Source: Aphanothece sp. CMT-3BRIN-NPC111
Lineage (GTDB): Bacteria; Cyanobacteriota; Cyanobacteriia; Cyanobacteriales; JAHHGU01
Assembly (NCBI GenBank): GCA_019359765.1
Contig: JAHHGU010000037.1
Location: 1 to 50,749 of the forward strand
DNA length: 50,749 bases
Reading direction: 5' to 3'
Under the pieces are notes generated by a model that was not told the DNA's origin, made no database searches, and saw only the letters and a list, made by a program, of their open reading frames with translations. This document shows, one piece after another, positions 35,819-43,303 of the stretch. A program made the position numbers and the translations under genes. Each line of letters starts with the position of its first letter. Positions within the stretch are counted from its first letter, which is position 1.

Positions 35819-37756
35819 CTAACTAGAAACTGCCAGCTGTTCCCCCAGCCGTCGGGTGTGTTCAGCCACAATCTTACGGAAGTCGTCACCCTCCAGGGTT
35901 TCCTGGTCAATCAATATGTCCACCATCCGGTCAATAGCGGTGCGGTTTTCCTGGATAATCCTTAGTGCTTCCTCGTAGCAGTGGGCAATAATTGAGCGCA
36001 CCTGGGCATCAATGCTAGCGGCTATTTCCTCAGAGTACTCAGAACGACTTCCTCCCCAATCACGGCCCAAGAACACCTCTCCATTCTGGCTTTCCAGCGC
36101 CAAAGGTCCCAACTCGGACATTCCAAACCGGGTCACCATCTGTCGCGCTTTCGCTGTCACCTTTTCTAGGTCATTTCCCGCGCCAGTGGTCACTTCGGCC
36201 TTGCCAAAAATTACTTCCTCTGCTGCCCGACCGCCTAGGGTTGTGGCAATTTGGGCTAGGATTTGAGTCTTGGTGTCTAGACCCATCTCTTCCTTGGGCG
36301 TAAACCACGTTAGACCCTGCGCCTGACCTCTAGGAATCAAGGTCACTTTCTGTACGGGGTCGGCATCTGGGAGCATGGTGCCGACAATAGCATGACCAAT
36401 TTCGTGGTAGGCGATCAAGCGCTTGCTTTTGCTGTCCACTAGGGGGGTGCCTTCCATGCCAGCAACAACTCGGTCTACAGCGTCATTGATTTCTAAGATA
36501 GTGATCGCGTCTTTGCGCCGACGAGCAGTAAGAATTGCGGCTTCGTTGAGCAGGTTGGCGAGGTCAGCGCCAGTGAATCCAGGGGTGCGACGGGCGATCG
36601 CTTCTAGGGATACTTCCGGAGCTAGCTTTTTGTTACGAGCATGAACTTCGAGGATCTCCTGGCGACCCTTCATATCTGGGTAATCCACCATCACCTGACG
36701 GTCGAAGCGTCCAGGACGCAAAAGTGCTGAGTCTAAAACGTCGGGACGGTTGGTAGCGGCAATGATGATGATGCCGTTGTTGCCTTCAAAGCCGTCCATT
36801 TCCGTGAGCAGCTGATTGAGGGTTTGTTCTCGTTCGTCGTTGCCGCCGCCGATGCCAGTGCCACGTTGTCGTCCAACAGCGTCGATTTCGTCGATGAAGA
36901 TCAGGCAGGGGGCGTTTTCTTTCGCTTTTTTGAACAAATCGCGCACTCTGGAGGCTCCCACGCCGACGAACATTTCCACGAATTCGGAGCCAGAGATACT
37001 GAAGAATGGTACGCCTGCTTCTCCGGCGATCGCTTTGGCAAGTAGGGTTTTGCCTGTGCCCGGAGGACCAACTAATAAGACGCCTTTAGGGATTTTAGCT
37101 CCTATAGCTGTGAAGCGTTCCGGTTGTTTGAGAAAAGTGACAACTTCGTGCAGTTCTTCTTTCGCTTCTTCAATGCCTGCGACATCGTTGAACATGATGC
37201 CGGTTTTAGCTTCCATCTGAAATCTGGCTCGCGATTTGCCAAAGTTCATCGCTTGACCAGAGGCATTACTAGAGCGACGCAGAATCATCGTTAGCCCTGC
37301 CACTACTATGAAGATAAAGAATAAGTTGACGGCAAGGTTCAAAGCGGCAGTGCGATCGGCAGTGCGTTTTACTTCCATTTCTACGCGCTTTTCGCGGATT
37401 TTCTCAATCAGTTCCGGGTTTTGGTCAAACAGCATCACCTCTTGGGTATCATCTGGCTTTTGCTTTAATTTCACCCTGGCAATCTTGGCTGCTGGATCGA
37501 GTTCCACTTTGGCGACTTCACCCTTCTCGATTTTCTGCAACAGGTCACCGTAGGTGAGGGAGTTCTGGCCGTCTTTAGCAAAAGCTGGGTTTCCTAACAG
37601 AACCCCCTGAAAAACCATCAAACCGGCGGCTAGATGCCACAGGCTTCCCGGCACGCCTTTAGCGCCAGCAACACGCTGCTTTGTTGCCCGCTTTTCGGTA
37701 GAACCTATTGCTGGTTGCTGCCCTATCCATGCTCTGATCCAGGAACTGTTTTTCAT
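35819..37756 (-). CDS. ftsH: ATP-dependent zinc metalloprotease FtsH
   Basis: A ~645-residue membrane AAA+ protease that degrades damaged membrane proteins, including photosystem II D1 in cyanobacteria. It has two N-terminal membrane segments (LWHLAAGLMVFQGVLLGNPA near 40-60; LNLAVNLFFIFIVVAGLTMI near 140), Walker A GPPGTGKT (~230), Walker B LIFIDEID, the SRH ATNRPDVLDSALLRPGRFDR, and the zinc site HEIGH (~451) with the third acidic ligand downstream (GAGNDLEKVT). Length and order are typical. ATG at 37756 begins MKNSSW; a TTG two codons upstream is less likely. Which cyanobacterial FtsH paralog it is could not be settled from sequence memory. Confidence 0.97.
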   Translation of the reverse strand: MKNSSWIRAWIGQQPAIGSTEKRATKQRVAGAKGVPGSLWHLAAGLMVFQGVLLGNPAFAKDGQNSLTYGDLLQKIEKGEVAKVELDPAAKIARVKLKQKPDDTQEVMLFDQNPELIEKIREKRVEMEVKRTADRTAALNLAVNLFFIFIVVAGLTMILRRSSNASGQAMNFGKSRARFQMEAKTGIMFNDVAGIEEAKEELHEVVTFLKQPERFTAIGAKIPKGVLLVGPPGTGKTLLAKAIAGEAGVPFFSISGSEFVEMFVGVGASRVRDLFKKAKENAPCLIFIDEIDAVGRQRGTGIGGGNDEREQTLNQLLTEMDGFEGNNGIIIIAATNRPDVLDSALLRPGRFDRQVMVDYPDMKGRQEILEVHARNKKLAPEVSLEAIARRTPGFTGADLANLLNEAAILTARRRKDAITILEINDAVDRVVAGMEGTPLVDSKSKRLIAYHEIGHAIVGTMLPDADPVQKVTLIPRGQAQGLTWFTPKEEMGLDTKTQILAQIATTLGGRAAEEVIFGKAEVTTGAGNDLEKVTAKARQMVTRFGMSELGPLALESQNGEVFLGRDWGGSRSEYSEEIAASIDAQVRSIIAHCYEEALRIIQENRTAIDRMVDILIDQETLEGDDFRKIVAEHTRRLGEQLAVSS

Positions 37757-37952
37757 CGCCAATGCCCTTTGTCTGCTGCCTTAACTCAACCCCGACCCGC
37801 TAGAGTTCTATGCCTGCTGCGTTGACAAGGGTTGAGCAAACGTTTTCTAACTTCTAGTGTAACTTTCTCGATCCTAGACGCATCTGCCTACAGTTTTGGT
37901 GTACCTGCCAAAAAAGCGATTAGCGATTCAGTAGGACAACTTAATAAAAAAG

Positions 37953-37980
37953 AAACTACCGGCGATCGCCAGTAGTTTTT
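37953..37980 (-). terminator. Rho-independent terminator of the ferrochelatase-family gene
   Basis: On the minus strand, ACTACTGGCGATCGCCGGTAG forms an almost perfect stem followed by TTTCTTTTTT. It lies about 70 bases after the stop of the ferrochelatase-family gene. A complete HIP1 octamer GCGATCGC makes up the top of the stem. Confidence 0.8.
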
Positions 37981-38046
37981 GTTGGTTAAAGCACTCAGTA
38001 ATTTTAGATTTTTGATTGAGGACAAAAAGCTAAAATTCTACAACCC

Positions 38047-39201
38047 TTAATGATGGTGGTGATGGTCGTGAGAGTGGTCATGGTGGTGATGGTCGTGAGC
38101 TTGCACCGCAGCCAGCTGTGGATTAACCGCGATCGCTTGTTCTGACAACAAAGCCTCTATTTGGGGATTTGCCCACTCCGCTGTCATCTTTAAGAAATCG
38201 GGGTTGTCGTTGACGCAGGCCATCTGCACGTAGGTCACATCAGGACGACGGCGCCGCAAAGCATGGATAATGTGGTCAACGTCTAACAAAGTTTCGTGAT
38301 TTTCAGTAGCGAAGCCAATCGGCATGAAGACAACCGCTGTCGCACCGAGCAGAATTAAGTTTTCCGCTGCTTGCTTAGCATTGGGCTGAGTCCATTCAAT
38401 CAACGGCGTGTCATGGTTGAGCCAACCTACAGAAATTAGCGGATACCGATAAATTAACTTTTCTCGAACCAAGTCATATAGAATCTGACTTTCGGTAATA
38501 CCAGAAGTAAATCCTTTGGCTTTGTGAGGGCAGCCGTGGTTCATTAGCACGATGCCCGTTTGGGAGGGGAGGTGGGCTACTGCCAGGTCTTTAGCAATTT
38601 TCTCCTCAACCAGCTGAGCTAGCAAATCAATGTACGCTGGCTCGTTGTAGAAGGAAGGGATATAGCGCTGTCCTTTGACCCAGTGTTCGGCACCGTCAGC
38701 CAGGTGAACTAGGGCATTATTCACTTGCTCAACAGCAATGCCGCTGGTGAATATGGAATCTACCACTAACAGGGGGTAGATCAGCAGTTTATCGAATCCC
38801 TGTGCTTTGATTTCAGTAAGAACTTGTTCGGGAAGAAAGGGGGCGCAGAAGTTGAAGGCTTTGAAGACTTGGACGCGCGAACCCCACTTTTCTTGTAAGT
38901 GCTTTTCAATACCAGCCCGTTGCTGCTCAAAAATGGCATTGTGCGGAGAAATAAAGTTACCGTGCTGGTGGTCCCACTCGTGCAAGTCAAACATTGCCAG
39001 AATCTTGGCGAGTGGCGGATAAATCCAAGTGGGAACCGGCGCAAATTTAGCGGTGAGAAGATTTAAAGCCTGTTCGTTGTAGTTGGCAAAATCTTCGTAG
39101 CTTTCAACCTCGCCGTAACCCATGAGCAATACGGCAACCCGGTCATTACCGGCGCTTGAGTCTGGTGTTTTTTGTTCGATTTTTTCAGGGGTGGCAACCA
39201 C
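38047..39201 (-). CDS. Ferrochelatase-family protein with polyhistidine tail
   Basis: 384 residues of the ferrochelatase/CbiX chelatase fold. Residues ~22-30 read VAVLLMGYGE where HemH has LLLNLGG. Two later motifs correspond to the HemH active site: VLMNHGCPHKAKGF (His) and FMPIGFATENHETLLDVDH (Glu). The last ~16 residues are HDHHHHDHSHDHHHHH, a metal-storage-like tail seen on some Ni/Co chelatases and chaperones. Start GTG at 39201 with GAGGA eight bases upstream. It may insert iron, cobalt or nickel into a tetrapyrrole; the metal cannot be told. It differs from usual cyanobacterial HemH, which ends in a CAB-type helix. Near chlH, ftsH and cobU. Confidence 0.82.
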   Translation of the reverse strand: MVATPEKIEQKTPDSSAGNDRVAVLLMGYGEVESYEDFANYNEQALNLLTAKFAPVPTWIYPPLAKILAMFDLHEWDHQHGNFISPHNAIFEQQRAGIEKHLQEKWGSRVQVFKAFNFCAPFLPEQVLTEIKAQGFDKLLIYPLLVVDSIFTSGIAVEQVNNALVHLADGAEHWVKGQRYIPSFYNEPAYIDLLAQLVEEKIAKDLAVAHLPSQTGIVLMNHGCPHKAKGFTSGITESQILYDLVREKLIYRYPLISVGWLNHDTPLIEWTQPNAKQAAENLILLGATAVVFMPIGFATENHETLLDVDHIIHALRRRRPDVTYVQMACVNDNPDFLKMTAEWANPQIEALLSEQAIAVNPQLAAVQAHDHHHHDHSHDHHHHH

Positions 39202-39506
39202 GTTGCATTCCTCAACAGTCGTGATGTCTAGACAAAAGAAGTGTGATTCCGGGTTATTGCCTTGTCGTTTGGCTTAATTCCCCTCAAAGCGCCACTCCTT
39301 TCGTATAGGTTAACATCCCCCTGGAGGGGATAAAGTTAAAATATTCAGTGTTTGAATAATATTGCAGCGGTTTTGAGGGGCTATGCATCGTTCAAATGAT
39401 GGATGATTTACCATGCCGTAGCGACGCGATCGCGCCCCGCCGTTTCTAGAACTTACTATCCGGCTTGGTGAGGCATTAGCGCCCGAACGAGTAATTTTTG
39501 CCTTGC
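39202..39506. other. Intergenic region with short palindrome
   Basis: About 305 bases upstream of the ferrochelatase-family gene. Contains TCCCCCTGGAGGGGA near 39317 and a HIP1-like site near 39428. No metal-responsive operator was recognised. Confidence 0.4.
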
Positions 39507-39929
39507 TTAGGGTTCACTGACTTTTAGGAGGCGATCGCGAATCTCAACTAGGCGACATTGACTGTCAACAGGCGATCGCGGTGCTGGGACATCCGTGTTA
39601 GGCCAGCTGGGTAAATCGTTACAGGGACACGCTAAAGGCGGCATTCCTACCTGGAGACCGGGTACGGGCATTGAACAACGAGAACAATTAGTCACTGCCC
39701 ACGCGGGTGTCAGCAGTTCAGCAATCGTTTCGTCAGTGCCTTCCAGATAACACTCTCCCGACTGCGGTGAGAGAATTAGCTGCCAGCATTGTTCAAATTC
39801 TTGACTGTGGCGGTTGCCACGAATTACTGTTTGAGGGAGCAAAGCTTCCTGACCATTGCGAATCCACACTTTTTTGCCTAGCTGAAACCAGTAGGCAAGA
39901 TATCGTTTAACTTGCTCTTCAGAGGCCAT
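39507..39929 (-). CDS. Conserved hypothetical cyanobacterial protein
   Basis: 140 residues from the ATG at 39929 (MASEEQVKRYLAYWFQLGKK). N-terminal part helical, then ECYLEGTDETIAELLTPAWA and a Cys-bearing region NCSRCSMPVPGL...PLACPCNDLP, and a basic end. The four cysteines (CSRC and CPC) could bind a metal or cluster but the spacing does not match a family I know. It is upstream of the ferrochelatase-family gene and downstream of cobU on the same strand. A TTG eight codons further up is an alternative start. Function unassigned. Confidence 0.7.
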   Translation of the reverse strand: MASEEQVKRYLAYWFQLGKKVWIRNGQEALLPQTVIRGNRHSQEFEQCWQLILSPQSGECYLEGTDETIAELLTPAWAVTNCSRCSMPVPGLQVGMPPLACPCNDLPSWPNTDVPAPRSPVDSQCRLVEIRDRLLKVSEP

Positions 39930-40049
39930 AACTTCATGCTGACATTGCAGCAAATATCGAGTAATTGTTAAAAGAATTCCCTCTAAGTTTAGCGCTTCAG
40001 TTGAATTGCTGATTTACGGCAATTGGGTAAAGTTTCGATATCAAGCCTT

Positions 40050-40601
40050 TTACTTTGGTAACGGTGAACCCAGGCTGCTGAGGTTAAGAACATGACCCCC
40101 AGTAACTAGGTAAACAGGATTGGCGATCGCACCGACTCGACGCACCAGCATCCCTAGGCGATCGCGGAACTTTCGACCGCTAGGATAGGCAGGGACAACG
40201 CCCCAACCCGTTTCCTCTGCAACTAAGATGACGTCACTAGCCGTTTGTTGCAAACTTTCTAGCAGATCTTGTGAGATACTCTCCCAGGCATCATTGTCAC
40301 GATCGAGAAAATTCGCCACCCAGGTTCCCAAAGAATCAACCAGAAGGCACTGAGATGCGATCGCCCTCCGAATTGTTGTCCCCAAATCTACGGGCACAGA
40401 AACGGTTTCCCAACTAGCTGGGCGTCGGCGCTGGTGTTGTTCAATCCGCGCTTGCCATTCTGGGTCATTTGCATCAACCTGAGCGGTTGCCACGTAGATA
40501 ATTGGCTTAGCCAGACGCATCGCTAGGGTTTCCGCCCACTCACTTTTTCCAGACCGCGCTGGTCCGGTAACCAAGATTAAGCACCTCTCAAAATTTTCCA
40601 A
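40050..40601 (-). CDS. cobU: Adenosylcobinamide kinase / cobinamide-P guanylyltransferase
   Basis: A 183-residue bifunctional CobU/CobP enzyme. It phosphorylates adenosylcobinamide and then transfers GMP from GTP, assembling the lower loop of cobalamin. Visible are the P-loop ILVTGPARSGKSEWAE (residues 13-20), IYVATAQVDANDPEWQARIEQHQRRRP with the guanylylated His56 region, LLVDSLGTWVANFL, and VAEETGWGVVPAYPSGRKFRDRLG. The start is TTG at 40601; its Shine-Dalgarno signal is weak, and a start nearer the P-loop is possible. It is the only clear cobalamin gene in the window. No B12 riboswitch was recognised upstream. Confidence 0.94.
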   Translation of the reverse strand: MENFERCLILVTGPARSGKSEWAETLAMRLAKPIIYVATAQVDANDPEWQARIEQHQRRRPASWETVSVPVDLGTTIRRAIASQCLLVDSLGTWVANFLDRDNDAWESISQDLLESLQQTASDVILVAEETGWGVVPAYPSGRKFRDRLGMLVRRVGAIANPVYLVTGGHVLNLSSLGSPLPK

Positions 40602-40789
40602 ATCTTTCGGAAATATCGTTGACTAATATTATTCTTCACTATTTCTCAGGCTTGTAAGTCCAGGTTGAGGCATTCTCTTATGATGTTAGAAGCCTAAACT
40701 ATAGTCGGTAGTCCAACTTAGTGTAGGTAGTTGGCTATATTTAGCCTAATTAAAGGGGTGCGGATGTTCAGGTATAGCCTGAGGCGACT

Positions 40790-41482
40790 ATGAAAGCAGA
40801 TTTAAAACGGATTGAGACGACCCTGCACCAGTTGGCAGAGCAAAGCCATGCCCATGGGTCGCTTGAGGGACGCTCACAGAAGCTAGGGAGTGAACACTCC
40901 CCCTTCTTCTCGATGAGGGTATCCGCAATGCCTGCCCCAAGGCCCCAGGGCAAGACGCCGATGTTACCCAAATTTAAAGCTCCCAGCTTCAGTAACCATC
41001 GCCACGCTGCTAATCCCGCCCTGGCAATGAATTTGTTGCAAGAAATAGAAGCAATTGTCGCTGGCTGGCAGCAGGAACTACAGCAACTATTGCGGCAAAT
41101 TCAAGACCTTTATCTGGAAGGACCAATTGTTGATGGCTGGTTAGAGTCTCATTCCCGTGAACCAGAGGTGGGCGCAGCGGCAGTGCGCCACGCTAAAGCC
41201 GATCGGCTGATGAACTACGTTGAAGAAACTTATAATCAATCAGATGCTAAGGTGACGTGTGAATCTCCCCGTGCTGGTTATCGCCTCTGTGGTTTAAATG
41301 CAGATGGTCAGTTATGGTCGCGTTCCTGTCCACCAGAGCAGGTTCCCAGTGTGAGTATGGCGATCGCTCGTTATCAAAAGTTGCGGCAGCTGTTAAATCG
41401 CAAGGAATACCTGGAAACTCGCCTCAGCCAACTAGCAGAAACTCTCGTCGTTTTGCATAGCCATCTCCAAGCGGAAGGATAA
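40790..41482 (+). CDS. Conserved hypothetical cyanobacterial protein
   Basis: 230 residues, soluble. After a variable N-terminus it has NLLQEIEAIVAGWQQELQQL, IQDLYLEGPIVDGWLESH and GYRLCGLNADGQLWSRSCPP, ending in a coiled coil (YQKLRQLLNRKEYLETRLSQ). I believe this is a protein found widely in cyanobacteria but know no function. Residues ~24-75 (GSLEGRSQKLGSEHSPFF...) look low-complexity and include a DNA palindrome GGGAGTGAACACTCCC (40886-40901), perhaps an insert derived from a repeat. GAGG lies eight bases before the ATG. Convergent with pxcA. Confidence 0.8.
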   Translation: MKADLKRIETTLHQLAEQSHAHGSLEGRSQKLGSEHSPFFSMRVSAMPAPRPQGKTPMLPKFKAPSFSNHRHAANPALAMNLLQEIEAIVAGWQQELQQLLRQIQDLYLEGPIVDGWLESHSREPEVGAAAVRHAKADRLMNYVEETYNQSDAKVTCESPRAGYRLCGLNADGQLWSRSCPPEQVPSVSMAIARYQKLRQLLNRKEYLETRLSQLAETLVVLHSHLQAEG

Positions 41483-41493
41483 AAAAAATAGAA

Positions 41494-41526
41494 TTGTGAG
41501 TTAAAAAATAGTTGTTTAATTCACAA
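41494..41526. terminator. Bidirectional stem-loop between convergent genes
   Basis: TTGTGAGTTAAA and TTTAATTCACAA (one mismatch) flank a 9-base loop between the hypothetical gene and pxcA. Runs of A and T lie on both sides, consistent with termination in either direction. Confidence 0.65.
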
Positions 41527-41554
41527 CTCAATGACTCAATTTTTTTTAGTCTTT

Positions 41555-42919
41555 CTACTCGTTCATATTTCTATAGGTAGCAACCGCTGAAGGTGATATC
41601 CGGTTCAAGTATCGGAAAATCCAATACTTAAATATTGTGTCCAAAATTACAGGAAAAGTAGCAATAAATAAGAAGTTAAATTCTTCATTTTCTGGTAAAC
41701 CTAAATGCCGCGATAAGCCTTTAAGTATTACTTCCCAACCATGAGGAGAATGGTATCCTACAAATATATCGGTGAATAATATAATAATGAAAGCCTTAGC
41801 ACTGTCACTAAGACCGTATACAACTTCATCAATAAAAGACTTCAAAACTCTAATATCTTCTTTGCTAGTGAATATTACTCCAGCAAAGGCTACTACGGAT
41901 AAAGTATCTGCCAAAACATTTTTAATCGCATTAATACTTTTGTCAGCATATTCTTCTTTCATTTTAATAGCTTTATTTTTGACTTGCTCTTCTATTTCCT
42001 CCTCAGAAATTTTTGGACCCAAACCGATTAAGTTTTTAAATTTTAATTCTTTTTCAAATCGCTCCAAGTCCATAAACGCCTCTTCTTCTAAATCAACGTT
42101 TAAGAAAATTTCTGCGTCTTTGCCAATAGAAAGGCGATCGACAATAGGTCCAACCAAAAAGTTTTTTGTGACTTGCTGAGTCAAGAGTGGAACAAGAATC
42201 AAAAGCAAAATAAATTTAATAGAAATTACTGTTTTTATTTTGGAAGTACGAAAATTTTTAATAACTTCATCTTCCGCTTGCGGGTCTAGTTCGCGCTTGA
42301 TTCGCGTAAACGTTCTCAATAGTGACCGAGGCAATATTCCTGTTTTATCTGTGGCTGTCTCAACATCAGCTACTGTCTCTTGGGTAGATGAAATCGGCTG
42401 ATATATAACACGTTTTTTTTCAATATTCTCCTCTTCAACTTTGACAACATTAGATTTTGGTATAGTCACCAAAGAGTAGGAGTCTTTTTTGCCTTTTTTA
42501 GATGTATATCTAGCTAATACTTCATCAATAAAGTTTAGCTTCTCGATGATTATAGAGGATTCCTCCCTACCTGACATTGAATAACGTTGAGTTTGATCGC
42601 CTAGGGAATTAAAGTTTCGTCTTGCCGGGTTTTGCTCAGACAAATTTACGACTGAACGACTAGCTTTAAATTCTGTCAGCCGGAGGTTGACAATATTTAA
42701 GTATTTTTTTAAATCCGCAACGAAATAGGATGTAACACTTTTACCGTATTCGTTTGAGTTAAGCGATATTTTTTTCCCGCCGAAATGTTCATCTTCAATT
42801 GCTTTAATTTTTAAAGCAGCTTGGTAGGCTTGATCGAGAGATCTCTCCGGTGTTCCATATAACCACTGGTTAGCTTGGAGAAAGTATGATTTTAGCTGGG
42901 TAAAAACTGTAAGTAGCAT
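41555..42919 (-). CDS. pxcA: Proton extrusion protein PxcA (CemA family)
   Basis: 454 residues. The N-terminal soluble part begins LYGTPERSLDQAYQAALKIK, the PxcA signature. The C-terminal ~220 residues form the CemA membrane domain with four segments (KFILLLILVPLLTQQVTKNF; LSVVAFAGVIFTS; AKAFIIILFTDIFVGYHSPH; FLFIATFPVILDTIFKYWIF) and conserved GWEVILKGLSRHLGLPENEE. It supports light-dependent proton export and pH control at the plasma membrane, homologous to chloroplast CemA. The middle ~90 residues are poorly conserved linker. ATG at 42919. Monocistronic. Confidence 0.95.
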   Translation of the reverse strand: MLLTVFTQLKSYFLQANQWLYGTPERSLDQAYQAALKIKAIEDEHFGGKKISLNSNEYGKSVTSYFVADLKKYLNIVNLRLTEFKASRSVVNLSEQNPARRNFNSLGDQTQRYSMSGREESSIIIEKLNFIDEVLARYTSKKGKKDSYSLVTIPKSNVVKVEEENIEKKRVIYQPISSTQETVADVETATDKTGILPRSLLRTFTRIKRELDPQAEDEVIKNFRTSKIKTVISIKFILLLILVPLLTQQVTKNFLVGPIVDRLSIGKDAEIFLNVDLEEEAFMDLERFEKELKFKNLIGLGPKISEEEIEEQVKNKAIKMKEEYADKSINAIKNVLADTLSVVAFAGVIFTSKEDIRVLKSFIDEVVYGLSDSAKAFIIILFTDIFVGYHSPHGWEVILKGLSRHLGLPENEEFNFLFIATFPVILDTIFKYWIFRYLNRISPSAVATYRNMNE

Positions 42920-43303
42920 AGTTAAAAAAGACGCAATATCGTTAGGGTTGGCAAGAAGTGAACTTCGGAGATTGTGCTAGCTGTTATATACTGAATTGGG
43001 TGCATTTATCTCAAAAATATGCGAAAATTAGATAGTTAATCATTAACCAAATAGTTTTGCTTCATGCCTGGTATTTCGTAAGCTCAAAAATCCAAAGCTA
43101 ATTGCAAGTCCATGCTTTATACCAAGGGTGGGTGGAGCCAATCTAAAATCTAAAATCGATTGACATAGGGGTGTATTTTACTATGGTGACCTTTAGTCAT
43201 CTAGGATTGAAAGTCTCACCCCCACTTTACGATAGATATATACTAATATGCCTCTAGAAGTAAGGGTACGTGGTATATTAACAGATAACCCAGAGGAGAG
43301 TTA
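42920..43303. other. Divergent intergenic region with candidate promoter
   Basis: About 385 bases. It holds two AATCTAA heptamers plus AATCGATTG (43140-43162) and, overlapping, TTGACA-16-TATGGT (43161-43188), a possible sigma-70 promoter for the downstream ATPase gene. No gene or RNA seen. Confidence 0.45.

Noticed and set aside
29696..40601. Single tetrapyrrole operon
   Set aside because: chlH, the ferrochelatase-family gene and cobU are separated by opposite-strand or unrelated genes and terminators, so shared regulation is not shown.
40602..40789. Cobalamin riboswitch before cobU
   Set aside because: No B12-box-like conserved core or suitable hairpins were recognised in this gap.
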